A stretch of DNA of 64,000 bases from Jiella mangrovi (GCF_017815135.1 NZ_JAGJCF010000021.1:1-64000), one strand, 5' to 3'. Positions 1 through 9,039 are shown, counted from the first letter of the stretch. Notes: generated by a model from the sequence alone, not told the origin. Translations and numbers: made by a program.

Positions 1-315
1 CAGCCTCATGCAACTGTTCAGGTTTCGAAGACGGCGCGGGAAGGGGCCATGCCAGGCACCGGTCTGCCTTGCGGACGACCAGGATTCTCTCGGCCTCCTT
101 CCCGCCTCCCACCATACACCAATTCGAACACACAGGATTCTCGGGACGGGGCCCGAGAATGACGAAGCGTCGAATGGTGCGCCTTCTCGATCAAGTCGTG
201 GCCGCCCTTCGAGGATCGTGTCGTGCACACTGGAGCGTCGCTCATCATCCCGCTGTATCTTTTGGTTTTGCAAGATCTTCTCCGAAAACCGGTTCCCACT
301 TTTCGGAATCATATT
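1..315. other. Repeat-bearing intergenic stretch at the window edge
   Basis: I see no convincing gene here; the open frames on both strands look like chance frames with low-quality composition. From about 135 it contains a copy of the long palindromic repeat described separately. The stretch lies downstream of the minus-strand doc gene. Confidence 0.5.
135..240. repeat. Extended palindromic intergenic repeat, copy 1
   Basis: The core is a palindrome built on TTCTCGGGACGGGGCCCGAG, followed by a GAATGACGAAGCGTCGAA tail and about 60 further bases. Nearly the same roughly 100-base unit recurs at 51894-51992. Shorter versions of the core occur at 36957-36987, 37071-37101 and 51827-51857. This looks like a dispersed REP/BIME-class element. 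Confidence 0.75.
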
Positions 316-717
316 TTAATCGCGGGGTGCCTGATCCGGGGACGTGTTGAGGACCACGTTCCTATCCAGCCAGGCGGCCAGTTGATCCTCCGAGAGCGTT
401 CCATCCGCAATAGAACGCCATGTGTGGATAATCTCGTCCTCGGAGACCTTAAAATCCACCGCCGCGCCGGCGTTGAGACTGAGAAAGTTCAGAGTCGCGA
501 CAAAGGAAATTCGCTTGTTGCCATCGCGAAATGCATGGTTCTTCGCGAGACCGTAGCCAAGCGCCGCCGTTGTCGTTAAGAGCGTCGGCGCCTCGGCATA
601 CTGGTAATGGTCGATTGGTCTCTGAACGGCCGATTGGAGAAGGTTTTCGTCGCGAATCCCGTGCATTGTGCCGCGCTTCGCAGTTTCGCGCTCGTGCATC
701 GCAATGATGGTTCGCAC
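316..717 (-). CDS. doc: Doc/Fic-family death-on-curing toxin
   Basis: The 133-residue protein carries the Fic/Doc signature HAFRDGNKR at residues 61-69, with the catalytic His and the phosphate-binding GNK, preceded by the GIRD element and an ARP-like segment usual for Doc. Doc proteins phosphorylate EF-Tu and stop translation; that role is known for the family and inferred here. The GTG at 717 has no visible Shine-Dalgarno. The frame stays open upstream to the antitoxin stop codon, and an ATT codon at 732 sits 6 bases after AGGAA (739-743), giving a family-like start IKFLSV. Translation may therefore begin at the rare ATT, adding 5 residues. It lies 24 bases downstream of the putative antitoxin. 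Confidence 0.88.
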   Translation of the reverse strand: MRTIIAMHERETAKRGTMHGIRDENLLQSAVQRPIDHYQYAEAPTLLTTTAALGYGLAKNHAFRDGNKRISFVATLNFLSLNAGAAVDFKVSEDEIIHTWRSIADGTLSEDQLAAWLDRNVVLNTSPDQAPRD

Positions 718-741
718 GCTCAGGAACTTAATGACGCGTTC

Positions 742-924
742 CTACTTGGCCAGAGCGATCAGCACGCGTTCGTATCGGTCCATGACGTCCTCGGCAATTG
801 CCATGGCCTCGTCGTGGTCCGCGATCTCGATGACGCGATCGGCCTGAGCTGGCTTGGCGGCCTGCTGCGACTCCGGCTTCTTGGAGGCCCGTCTGTCGAG
901 GGTCGAAACGGGATTGTTACGCAC
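742..924 (-). CDS. Putative small antitoxin paired with Doc
   Basis: This 60-residue protein begins at a GTG preceded by a good AGGAGGG site 7 bases upstream and ends directly before doc, with its stop in the same frame as doc. Residues 1-28 are Lys/Ala/Gln-rich and probably disordered. Residues 30-60 form an acidic amphipathic helix (ADHDEAMAIAEDVMDRYERV), the kind of segment with which Phd-type antitoxins cover the Doc groove. There is no recognisable Phd/AbrB/MetJ DNA-binding domain. The antitoxin role is inferred from position and size; I do not recognise the family. Confidence 0.65.
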   Translation of the reverse strand: MRNNPVSTLDRRASKKPESQQAAKPAQADRVIEIADHDEAMAIAEDVMDRYERVLIALAK

Positions 925-1358
925 GTTCTTGCCCTCCTTGGCTATGCGACTTGCACAAATATATGTCGTCCCAGGACGACTGTACAGCGAAACGCTTGTG
1001 TTTCGGTTGTGAGCCGATGCTGACCGGCCGCCCTCTCTTCAAGCCTCGAGACCGGCCAATCGCCGTTCGGGTCACGCACTCGCAGATGGCGAAGCCCCGT
1101 TCCGGCAGCGCCTCGCGGCGGTCTTCTCCTGCCCGTTTCGCGATGATCCGGAGCGCGGCGAGGGATGCTTTCACGACCTTGTTCCGACATCCCATTCCCC
1201 AAAGGCGCGGGGCGCCCTGACGGGAGGTTCGTTGTCTGCCGGACGACGGCGAACATGCACGAGGCCGCCGGCCTTCCCTGGCCAACCGAATCCTTGCCTT
1301 ACTCATGGTGCGTCCATAGTTTGCGAGACATCTGCCCCAAATTTGCGAAACCGGACCC
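925..1358. other. Intergenic stretch, no supported gene
   Basis: This 434-base gap lies between the divergent toxin-antitoxin pair and the cysteine synthase gene. A minus-strand open frame covers it, but it runs antisense into cysK and has no recognisable domain. Promoters for both flanking units must lie here, but none stands out. It could hold decayed sequence from a mobile insertion. Confidence 0.4.
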
Positions 1359-2402
1359 ATGACCCTGCGCCTCAATTCCGTTCTCGACGCCATCGGCAAC
1401 ACGCCGTTGATCCGGCTCAACCGGGCCTCGGAGGAGACCGGCTGCGAGATCTATGGCAAGGCCGAGTTCATGAATCCCGGCCAGTCGGTGAAGGACAGGG
1501 CGGGCCTCTTCATCATTCGCGACGCCGAGGAAAAGGGCCTGCTTGCCCCCGGCGGACTGATCGTCGAGGGGACGGCGGGCAATACCGGCATCGGCCTGTC
1601 GCTGGTCGCCAAGGCGCTCGGCTACGAGACGGTCATCGTCATTCCCGAGACCCAGAGCGAGGAAAAGAAGGACGCGCTGAGGCTGATGGGGGCCCAGCTC
1701 GTCGAGGTGCCGGCGGTGCCCTACAAGAACCCCAACAACTACGTGAAGCTCTCCGGCCGCCTCGCCGAGCAGCTGGCCAAGACCCATCCCGCCGGCGCCA
1801 TCTGGGCCAACCAGTTCGACAATACGGCGAACCGCGACGGCCATGTGGTGACGACGGCCGAGGAGATCTGGCACCAGAGCAATGGCGACGTCGACGGCTT
1901 CATCTGCGCCGTCGGCACCGGCGGCACGCTCGCCGGCACGGCGATGGGCCTGAAGCGCCATTCCGGCCGCATCAAGATCGGCATCGCCGATCCGATGGGC
2001 GCGGCGCTCTATGAATATTACAAGCATGGCGAGCTGAAATCGGAAGGCTCGTCGATCACCGAGGGCATCGGCCAGGGCCGGATCACCGCCAATCTCGAAG
2101 GCTTCGAGCCGGATTTCGCCTATCAGATCCCCGACGACGAAGCGCTGAAGATCGTCTTCGATCTCGTCAAGGAGGAAGGCCTCTGCCTTGGTGGTTCGTC
2201 CGGCATCAACATTGCCGGGGCGATGCGCATGGCCCGCGAGATGGGCCCCGGCCACACCATCGTGACCATTCTCTGCGACTACGGCAATCGCTACCAGTCG
2301 AAGTTGTTCAACCCGGCTTTCCTGAAGGAAAAGGGCCTGCCGGTGCCGGACTGGATCGGCGAGACGCCGCAGTTCGACATTCCCTACGAGACCGTGGCGT
2401 GA
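1359..2402 (+). CDS. cysK: Cysteine synthase A (O-acetylserine sulfhydrylase)
   Basis: A PLP-dependent beta-family enzyme of 347 residues that condenses O-acetylserine with sulfide to make cysteine in the cytosol. Visible motifs are GNTPL (13-17), SVKDR with the PLP Lys45, the substrate loop EGTAGNTGIG, and the phosphate-binding GTGGT near residue 187. It is slightly longer than E. coli CysK (about 323), as in other alphaproteobacterial cysteine synthases of this subgroup. The ATG at 1359 lacks a strong Shine-Dalgarno. The stop overlaps the start of the alaX-like gene by four bases, so the two are probably co-transcribed. It could act as the sulfide sink for the sulfate-reduction genes at 55-61 kb. 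A cystathionine-beta-synthase-like activity cannot be excluded. Confidence 0.9.
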   Translation: MTLRLNSVLDAIGNTPLIRLNRASEETGCEIYGKAEFMNPGQSVKDRAGLFIIRDAEEKGLLAPGGLIVEGTAGNTGIGLSLVAKALGYETVIVIPETQSEEKKDALRLMGAQLVEVPAVPYKNPNNYVKLSGRLAEQLAKTHPAGAIWANQFDNTANRDGHVVTTAEEIWHQSNGDVDGFICAVGTGGTLAGTAMGLKRHSGRIKIGIADPMGAALYEYYKHGELKSEGSSITEGIGQGRITANLEGFEPDFAYQIPDDEALKIVFDLVKEEGLCLGGSSGINIAGAMRMAREMGPGHTIVTILCDYGNRYQSKLFNPAFLKEKGLPVPDWIGETPQFDIPYETVA

Positions 2403-3130
2403 CCATCCCGCTGTTTCGCGAGGACGCCTATCTGTCCACCGTCGAGGCGACGGTGACGGGCATCCGCGAGGATGGCGGCATCCTCCTCGACCAGACCGTG
2501 TTCTATGCGACGTCCGGCGGCCAGCCCGGCGACACCGGGCATTTCGAACGCGCCGACGGCTCGCTGATCAAGATCGGCGGGACGATCACCGGCGAGACCA
2601 AGGACGTCATCGTCCATGTGCCAGACGCCGGCCAGCCCGTGCCGGAGACCGGCGAGCTGCTGGTTCTGCACATCGACTGGAAGCGGCGCTACAGGCTGAT
2701 GCGCATGCACACCGCCTGTCACATCCTCTCGGTGGTGCTGCCTTTTCCGATCACCGGCGCCTCGGTCAGCGAAGAGGAAAGCCGTGTCGATTTCGACCTT
2801 TCGCAAGCGTCCGCCGACAAGGCGGCGGTGAGCGAAAAGATGATGGCGATCGTCAATGCCAATCACCCGGTCTTCACCCGCTGGATCACCGACGAAGAAC
2901 TCGACGCCAATCCCGGCCTCGTCAAATCCGCCAATGTTCGCCCGCCCCGCGGCCTCGGCCACATCCGCCTCGTGTGCATCGGCGAGGATGGCGCCGTCGA
3001 CACCCAGCCCTGCGGCGGCACCCATGTTTCCGAGACGCAGGAAGTGGGCGAGGTCCACATCGGCAAGATCGAGAAGAAGGGCAAGGAGAACCGGCGATTC
3101 AGAATCCGGTTCGGGGCGATGCCGGCATAG
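2399..3130 (+). CDS. alaX: Alanyl-tRNA editing protein (AlaX family)
   Basis: A 243-residue trans-editing hydrolase that removes Ser or Gly mischarged onto tRNA-Ala. The N-terminal part resembles the glycine-rich AlaRS C-terminal-type segment (TVFYATSGGQPGDTG, residues 33-47). The zinc-binding editing centre is formed by HTACH (His104, His108) and CGGTH (Cys205, His209). The length fits AlaX-M. The GTG start overlaps the cysK TGA in a GTGA junction, indicating translational coupling. Linkage to a cysteine synthase is a common alphaproteobacterial arrangement, and a role limiting toxicity of Ala-tRNA errors is family knowledge rather than shown here. Confidence 0.9.
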   Translation: MTIPLFREDAYLSTVEATVTGIREDGGILLDQTVFYATSGGQPGDTGHFERADGSLIKIGGTITGETKDVIVHVPDAGQPVPETGELLVLHIDWKRRYRLMRMHTACHILSVVLPFPITGASVSEEESRVDFDLSQASADKAAVSEKMMAIVNANHPVFTRWITDEELDANPGLVKSANVRPPRGLGHIRLVCIGEDGAVDTQPCGGTHVSETQEVGEVHIGKIEKKGKENRRFRIRFGAMPA

Positions 3131-3441
3131 CTTGAGGACGGCAGGTCGGATCATGATCTTCGATGCGATAATCGTGATGCGCGGCGCCAGTTTCGACAAT
3201 TTGAAATGGATCCCGGCTCAGGTCCTAGATGACGATCCGGCGATGTCCTGAACCATTCTTCGCGAAGAGATTGCGACCGACAAACCCTGACAGGACACCG
3301 TCTCGGCTCCCGCAATCGCCGCACTGACGATGTGGACATACCGCATCAACCTCGACAAACGTCGCCATCGAACACCGGATGGCCAATGTCGCCCTCAGCC
3401 GCTATGGCCTTGGCCAGCTCCCTCCTCCATATTGCACGATC
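3131..3441. other. Intergenic stretch with a degenerate repeat
   Basis: No gene is supported in these 311 bases. Around 3206-3234 is a worn copy of the atggatccCGG...gatgacg palindrome that appears intact at 58705-58733. The sseA frame extends upstream of 3442 to 3379, but that part has no family similarity. Confidence 0.45.
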
Positions 3442-4299
3442 ATGACACAGAATCCCTTCCTCATCTCGCCGGAAGACCTCGCCGAAGTCCTTGGACGCGA
3501 CGGTGTCTCGATCGTCGATGCCTCCTGGTATCTGCCGGCACAAAATCGCTTCGCCAAGACCGAATACGAGGCCGCCCACGTGCCCGGCGCGGTGTTCTTC
3601 GATCAGGACGCCATCGTCGATCCGGCCTCGACGCTGCCGCACACCCTGCCCTCGCCCGAGGTCTTCGCCGAAAAGGTCGGCGGGCTCGGCATCGCGGACA
3701 CCGACACGATCGTCGTCTATGACGGCGTCGGCATGTTCACCGCGCCGCGGGTCTGGTGGATGTTCCGAACATTCGGGGCAAAGGACGTCCGCGTCCTCGA
3801 CGGCGGCTTTCCGGCCTGGCAGGCTGCGGGGCTGCCGATCGAGACCGAGGCGCCGAGCGTTTCTGCCGCGACCTTCGAGGCGACATTCGATGAGAGCGCT
3901 CCGGTGTTCCTGCCCGAGATGAAGGAAATCGTCGCCACAGGCAGGATGCAGATCATCGATGCGCGGTCGTCCGAGCGCTTCTCCGGCGAGGTGCCCGAGC
4001 CGCGCGCCGGCATCAGGGCCGGCCACATGCCGGGCGCCCGCAACCTGCCGATTCTGCAGCTTGCCGAGAACGGCAGGCTGAAATCGCCGGAGGCGCTGCG
4101 AAAGGCGTTTGCCGAGGCCGGCGTCGATCCAGACAAGCCGTCGGTGACGAGCTGCGGTTCGGGCGTCACGGCGGCGGTGATCAGCCTCGCGCTGGAAAGC
4201 CTCGGCAACCGGTCGTCCAAACTCTACGACGGATCCTGGACCGAATGGGGCTCGGCGGCGGATACGCCGGTCGAGGCCGGCCAGAGCCGGAAGCCTTGA
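3442..4299 (+). CDS. sseA: 3-mercaptopyruvate sulfurtransferase
   Basis: A tandem-rhodanese sulfurtransferase of 285 residues that transfers sulfane sulfur from 3-mercaptopyruvate to acceptors such as thioredoxin or cyanide. The N-terminal inactive rhodanese domain covers about residues 5-130, with the HVPGAVFFD element at 46-54. The C-terminal active domain has the catalytic loop CGSGVTA, with Cys238. This loop is the mercaptopyruvate type rather than the CRKGVTA of thiosulfate rhodaneses. I chose ATG 3442 over the in-frame 3379 because alignment-like content begins at MTQNPFLISP. It is followed closely by the GNAT and cyclodeaminase-like genes, probably as one operon. Confidence 0.88.
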   Translation: MTQNPFLISPEDLAEVLGRDGVSIVDASWYLPAQNRFAKTEYEAAHVPGAVFFDQDAIVDPASTLPHTLPSPEVFAEKVGGLGIADTDTIVVYDGVGMFTAPRVWWMFRTFGAKDVRVLDGGFPAWQAAGLPIETEAPSVSAATFEATFDESAPVFLPEMKEIVATGRMQIIDARSSERFSGEVPEPRAGIRAGHMPGARNLPILQLAENGRLKSPEALRKAFAEAGVDPDKPSVTSCGSGVTAAVISLALESLGNRSSKLYDGSWTEWGSAADTPVEAGQSRKP

Positions 4300-4304
4300 C
4301 TGTG

Positions 4305-4853
4305 ATGCGCCTCCTGCGAACCCGGGTGACCAGCCTGGAAATCATGAGCCGGCCGCGTAGCCTCGTTCCCGTCCCCGAGGGAGCGGGGACCGTCGCGGTC
4401 TTCGAAATGCGCAAGATGGCTCTTTCCGAATACCGCGCGCTCTATCGCAAGGTCGGACAGGCCCATCACTGGACTTCGCGGCTGATGTCGGACGAGCGTC
4501 TCGCCCGCGAGATCCACAACCGCGACACCCGCATTTTCATCATGACCGTCGATGGCCACAGGGCGGGCTGGTTCGAGCTGGACGTCAGGCGCGCGGTCCA
4601 GGAAGTGCGGATCGTCCATTTCGGCTTGCTGCCGGAATTCCGTGGCCGGGGCCTTGCCCATGTCATGCTGTCGCGGGCGATCTTCGGGGCGTTCTCGACC
4701 GACCCGAAACGCGTGACCATCGAAACCAACACGCTCGACCATCCGGCCGCCCTCGCGCTCTATCAAAAGCACGGCTTTCGGCCCTATGCCCTGCGCGACG
4801 TGCAGACGCCCGCGATCGAGACGATGCTCGAACCACTTCGGGCCCTGTCATGA
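4305..4853 (+). CDS. GNAT family N-acetyltransferase
   Basis: About 182 residues with the acetyl-CoA-binding GNAT motif A, LLPEFRGRGLAHVML, near residues 107-121, followed by the typical TNTLDHPAALALYQKHGF segment of motif B (about residues 147-164). The substrate is unknown. It starts five bases after the sseA stop, with a GTG at 4302 as an alternative start, and overlaps the next gene by ATGA at 4850-4853. That spacing suggests a three-gene operon with sseA and the cyclodeaminase-like gene. Confidence 0.82.
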   Translation: MRLLRTRVTSLEIMSRPRSLVPVPEGAGTVAVFEMRKMALSEYRALYRKVGQAHHWTSRLMSDERLAREIHNRDTRIFIMTVDGHRAGWFELDVRRAVQEVRIVHFGLLPEFRGRGLAHVMLSRAIFGAFSTDPKRVTIETNTLDHPAALALYQKHGFRPYALRDVQTPAIETMLEPLRALS

Positions 4854-5785
4854 AGGTGATCGGCTTCGAAGAGGCCGATGGGCGGCTGACCTGGCCGATG
4901 GTGGTCGAGGCGCTGGAAGCGGGACACCGGCTGGCCGCGCCTCAGATCGGCGATCTCCTGATCGGCAGTGGCGAAAACAAGATGCTGAACCGCGCCGCCT
5001 GGATTGACGGGCTCGGCATCGCGCTGAAATCCGTGACCGTCTTTCCGGGCAATCCGCGCGCCGACCCGCCCCGCCCCTCGGTGCAGGGCAGCGTGCTTTT
5101 GTTCGATCCCGAAACCGGGGCGCCGAACGCCGTCGTCGATGGCGGCCTCGTCACAAAATGGAAGACCGTCGGCGATTCGCTGCTCGGGGCAAAGCTCCTC
5201 GCCAGTCGCGAGCCGAAGACCCTTCTCGTCTGCGGCGCGGGAAACGTCGCGGCCAATCTCGTCGCGGGCTATCAGGCGATCTTTCCCTCGATCGGGACGA
5301 TCCTCGTCTGGAACAGGACGACGAGCCGAGCCGAAGAGCTCGTGGCCTCGTTCGACGACGATGCGGCCACCGTCTGCGTCGCCGCCGATCTCGCCGAGGC
5401 GGCAGCGGCGGCCGACATCGTTTCGACCGCGACCATGGCGAGCGATCCGTTCCTGAAGGGCGCGTGGCTGACACCCGGCACCCATGTCGATCTCATCGGC
5501 GCCTATACGCCCGACATGCGCGAGGCCGACGATGCGGTGATGACCGGGGGCGAGATCTTCGTCGATTCGAAAAAGACTACCATCGGCCATATCGGCGAGA
5601 TCCAGATTCCGCTCGACGCTGGAACGATCACCCAAGCCGACATTCTTGGCGATCTTTCCGACATCATCATGGAGAAGGCCGGCCGCAGCGGGCCGGACGC
5701 CATCACCGTCTTCAAGAATGGTGGCGGCGCCCATCTCGACCTGATGGTGGCGGATCTGATCGCGAAGGTCGTGGCGGCGCAGTAG
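4850..5785 (+). CDS. Ornithine cyclodeaminase / mu-crystallin family protein
   Basis: A 311-residue NAD(P)-dependent protein of the OCD/mu-crystallin family. The Rossmann motif is seen at LLVCGAGNVAANL (about residues 125-137), and the N-terminal substrate domain has the NKMLNR...GIALKSVTVFPGNP pattern in which a Lys binds the amino-acid carboxylate. Family members include ornithine cyclodeaminase, pyrroline-2-carboxylate reductase and ketimine reductases, so the exact substrate cannot be assigned. It is translationally coupled to the GNAT gene upstream (ATGA overlap). Linkage to a mercaptopyruvate sulfurtransferase might point to sulfur-containing imino acids, but that is only inference. Confidence 0.8.
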   Translation: MKVIGFEEADGRLTWPMVVEALEAGHRLAAPQIGDLLIGSGENKMLNRAAWIDGLGIALKSVTVFPGNPRADPPRPSVQGSVLLFDPETGAPNAVVDGGLVTKWKTVGDSLLGAKLLASREPKTLLVCGAGNVAANLVAGYQAIFPSIGTILVWNRTTSRAEELVASFDDDAATVCVAADLAEAAAAADIVSTATMASDPFLKGAWLTPGTHVDLIGAYTPDMREADDAVMTGGEIFVDSKKTTIGHIGEIQIPLDAGTITQADILGDLSDIIMEKAGRSGPDAITVFKNGGGAHLDLMVADLIAKVVAAQ

Positions 5786-5937
5786 CTGGCCGGGACCGGC
5801 AGCGGACGAGGTTCAGCTGTTCCCGAATTGTCACGCGACTTTATCGCCGGCATCGCATAATTGTGTCCTGTAAGATTTTGCGGACGCACGCCTTTTGATG
5901 TGACGCGTTTGCCGGCCGGAAAACGATGGAGTTGGAA

Positions 5938-7923
5938 ATGTTCGATCCGAAGCGCAACGAGATCTCCCGCCGCCATTTCCTCGCCGGTTCCACCGCTCTC
6001 GGCGCTGCCGTCGTGCTCCATCCCTACTCCGCCCGAGCCGCTGCCAATCAGGCGCATCTGCGGCTGATGGAAACGACGGACATCCACGTCAACGTCTACC
6101 CTTACGATTACTACGCCGACAAACCATCGGACACGGTGGGCCTCGCCCGCACCGCCTCGATCGTCGAACAGATCCGGTCCGAGGCGAAGAACGCCATGCT
6201 GTTCGACAATGGCGACTTTCTGCAGGGCAACCCGCTTGGCGACTACATCGCCTATGAGCGCGGCATGAAGGACGGCGACGTCCACCCCGTGATCGCCGCG
6301 ATGAACGTCCTCGACTATGAGGCCGGAACCCTCGGCAATCACGAATTCAACTACGGCCTGCCCTTCATGGAGAAGGTGATCGCCGGGGCGAACTTCCCCT
6401 ATTGCTGCGCCAATCTGGTCAAGGGCAAGCTTGCCGCCACGCCGCTCGAGGACGAATTCTTCGTGCCGCCTTATCTCGTCCTCGACAGAAAGATCGAGCT
6501 CGGCGACGGCTCGGCGAAGCCGATCAGGATCGGTGTCATCGGCTTCGTGCCGCCGCAGATCATGACCTGGGACCAGGAGAATCTGAAGGGCAAGGCGGAG
6601 ACCCGCGGCATCGTCCAGGCGGCGAAAGCCTGGGTGCCGAAGCTGCGGGCCGAAGGCGTCGATTTCGTGCTCGCCCTCTCCCATTCCGGCATTGCCGGCA
6701 ACGCCCCCGATGACGACGCGCCGGAAAACGCCTCGCTCGATCTCGCCATGGTCGATGGCATCGACGTGATCTTCACCGGCCACCAGCATCTGAGATTTCC
6801 CGGCGAGAAGGACTTTCAGGACATTGCCGGGGCCGATCCGAAGAAGGGCACGCTCAACGGCAAGCCGGCGGTCATGGCCGGCTTCTGGGGCTCGGACCTC
6901 GGCCTCGTCGACCTCCTCCTCGAACATGACGGCAAAGCCTGGAAGATCGCCGATTTCTCCACCGAGCTTCGGCCGATCTACGAGCGGGTCGACAAGACCG
7001 TGACGGCGACAGTCAAAAGCGACGAGCCCGTGCTCGAAGCGGTGAAGGCCGATCATCAGGCGACGCTCGACTATGTCCGCACGCCCGTCGGCGAGACGTC
7101 GGCGCCGCTGTTTTCCTATTTCGCGCTGGTCGCCGACGACCCGTCGGTGCAGATCGTCAACCAGGCCCAGACCTGGTACATGCGCGAGATCCTGAAAGCC
7201 ACCGAGTTTGCCGAGCTGCCGCTTCTCTCGGCGGCGGCGCCCTTCAAGGCCGGCGGTCGCGGCGGGCCGGACTATTACACAGACATCGCCGCCGGCCCCG
7301 TTGCCATCAAGAACGTCGCCGACCTTTATCTCTATCCAAACACCGTCAGAGCGGTGAAGATCACCGGCGCCGAGGTGAAGGAATGGCTGGAAATGTCGGC
7401 CGGCATGTTCCAGGAGGTCGCGGCCGGCAAGAGCGACCAGCCGCTGCTCGCCGACAATTTCCCGTCCTACAATTTCGACGTGATCGACGGCGTCACCTAC
7501 ATGATCGACGTCACGAAGCCGGCTAAGTATACGCCGGAGGGCGCGCTTGCGGACGAGGGCTCGGAGCGGATCGTCGATCTGAGGTTCGACGGCGCGCCGA
7601 TCGATCCGAAGCAGGAATTCATCGTCGCGACCAACAATTACCGCGCCAGCGGCGGCGGCAATTTTCCCGGGATTTCAGACGACAAGATCGTCTATGTCGC
7701 GCCGGACGCCAATCGCGACGTGATCGTGCGCTACATTCACGAGCAAGGCACCATCAACCCCTCCGCCGATGCCAACTGGCGCTTCGCGCCGGCAAAGGGT
7801 ACCAGCGCGGTCTTCGAAACCGGCCCGAAAGCGAAGCAATACATCGCCAGCGTGAAGGGCGTGAGCATCGAGCCGACGGGCGGCGAGAAGGACGGATTTG
7901 CGCTTTACCGCATCAGTCTGTGA
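5938..7923 (+). CDS. cpdB: Tat-exported 2',3'-cyclic-nucleotide phosphodiesterase / 3'-nucleotidase (CpdB type)
   Basis: A periplasmic bifunctional nucleotidase of about 661 residues. The N-terminus has a twin-arginine signal, SRRHFLAG at residues 10-17, followed by a hydrophobic stretch and a likely ARAAA cleavage region. The metallophosphoesterase domain shows the metal-binding blocks TDIHVN, NGDFLQGNP, GNHEFNYG, SHSGIA and GHQH. The C-terminal 5'-nucleotidase domain follows, with the substrate-binding TNNYRASGGGNFPG. I prefer ATG 5938 because GGAG lies six bases upstream; ATG 5926 is also in frame. The enzyme releases nucleosides from extracellular nucleotides and so could feed the nucleoside transporter at 37-42 kb, though the two are not linked. 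Confidence 0.9.
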   Translation: MFDPKRNEISRRHFLAGSTALGAAVVLHPYSARAAANQAHLRLMETTDIHVNVYPYDYYADKPSDTVGLARTASIVEQIRSEAKNAMLFDNGDFLQGNPLGDYIAYERGMKDGDVHPVIAAMNVLDYEAGTLGNHEFNYGLPFMEKVIAGANFPYCCANLVKGKLAATPLEDEFFVPPYLVLDRKIELGDGSAKPIRIGVIGFVPPQIMTWDQENLKGKAETRGIVQAAKAWVPKLRAEGVDFVLALSHSGIAGNAPDDDAPENASLDLAMVDGIDVIFTGHQHLRFPGEKDFQDIAGADPKKGTLNGKPAVMAGFWGSDLGLVDLLLEHDGKAWKIADFSTELRPIYERVDKTVTATVKSDEPVLEAVKADHQATLDYVRTPVGETSAPLFSYFALVADDPSVQIVNQAQTWYMREILKATEFAELPLLSAAAPFKAGGRGGPDYYTDIAAGPVAIKNVADLYLYPNTVRAVKITGAEVKEWLEMSAGMFQEVAAGKSDQPLLADNFPSYNFDVIDGVTYMIDVTKPAKYTPEGALADEGSERIVDLRFDGAPIDPKQEFIVATNNYRASGGGNFPGISDDKIVYVAPDANRDVIVRYIHEQGTINPSADANWRFAPAKGTSAVFETGPKAKQYIASVKGVSIEPTGGEKDGFALYRISL

Positions 7924-8008
7924 CGAGGCCGGGGGCTCGCCAGACTGTTTCGCCCTGAGCTGATCCACGCTATGGCTTGCCCCCCGGCATACCTAGCGGA
8001 CTGAACTC

Positions 8009-9010
8009 TTGATCCTGCGTATCGTTTTCGCCCTTTTGCTTCTGATCGTCGTCGCGGCCGGAGGGTTTTGGCTCTTCGGCCCGCGCGAGCCGGTCGATCT
8101 GACCGTCAGTTTCGATCCGGCCTCGATCGGCAAGGACCCCGACGCCTTTCTGGCGACGCAAGAGGCCGACATCCCCAATCTTCGGCCCCAGTCGCAGAAG
8201 GAGATCGTCTGGGCCTATCCGGTGTCACGGGCGAAGACGCCGCTCGCGATCGTCTACATCCACGGCTTTTCCGCCGATAAGGCGGAAACCCGCCCGCTCG
8301 CCGACGATGTCGCCAAGGCGCTTCACGCCAACCTCTTCTATACCCGCCTCTCCGGCCACGGTCGCGACGGCGCGGCGATGGAACAGGTGAGCGTCAACGA
8401 CTGGGTGAACGATCTCGCCGAGGCGATCGCCATCGGGCGAAAGCTCGGCAGCAAGGTGGTCGTCGTCGCGGCCTCGACCGGCGCGACGCTCGCCACCCTC
8501 GGCACATCGATCCCCCATATGATGGACGACGTCGACGGCCTCGTTTTCGTCTCGCCGAACTTCGCGATCAACGACCGCTGGGCGTTTCTCCTCGACATGC
8601 CCTTTGCGCGGGACATCCTGCCGCTTATCGGCGGCAAGAGCTACGGCTTCGAGCCGGTCAATGCGGGTCAGGCGGCGCACTGGACGACCAGCTATCCGAT
8701 CGGCGCCCTGGCTCCGATGGCAGCGCTGGTGCGTGCCGTCCAAAATCTCGACCTCTCGAAGGTCTCGCCGCTACCGCTGCTGATTTTCTTCTCGCAGCAG
8801 GACAAGGTCGTCGATCCCGATGCGACGGAGGCATTCGCCGCGAACTGGCCCGGTCCCCATCAGGTGGTCGAGGTTCCGATCACCGGGGATCCCGCCCATC
8901 ACACGCTTGCGGGCGACATCCTGTCCCCAAAGACGACCGGAGATCTCGCCGAGCGGATCGTCGCCTGGGTCAAGGCGCTTCCGGGCCAGGACACCGCGAA
9001 CGCGAAGTAA
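8009..9010 (+). CDS. Membrane-anchored alpha/beta hydrolase
   Basis: A 333-residue protein with an N-terminal hydrophobic segment at about residues 2-23 (signal anchor or signal peptide). The alpha/beta hydrolase fold is marked by YIHGFSADKAETRPLAD (oxyanion region), the nucleophile elbow AASTGAT (Ser in AxSxG rather than GxSxG), an acidic residue in SQQDKVVD and the catalytic His in PAHHTL. This resembles carboxylesterase/lysophospholipase relatives, but the substrate is unknown. The start is a TTG with only a weak upstream AGCGGA, so the exact start is uncertain. It converges on the MBL gene. Confidence 0.78.
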   Translation: MILRIVFALLLLIVVAAGGFWLFGPREPVDLTVSFDPASIGKDPDAFLATQEADIPNLRPQSQKEIVWAYPVSRAKTPLAIVYIHGFSADKAETRPLADDVAKALHANLFYTRLSGHGRDGAAMEQVSVNDWVNDLAEAIAIGRKLGSKVVVVAASTGATLATLGTSIPHMMDDVDGLVFVSPNFAINDRWAFLLDMPFARDILPLIGGKSYGFEPVNAGQAAHWTTSYPIGALAPMAALVRAVQNLDLSKVSPLPLLIFFSQQDKVVDPDATEAFAANWPGPHQVVEVPITGDPAHHTLAGDILSPKTTGDLAERIVAWVKALPGQDTANAK

Positions 9011-9039
9011 CGCGGCGATCCAGAGGCTGTTGCGGGCGC

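Noticed and set aside
917-1420. Minus-strand open frame between the toxin pair and cysK
   Set aside because: It overlaps cysK antisense and the antitoxin, and shows no recognisable family.
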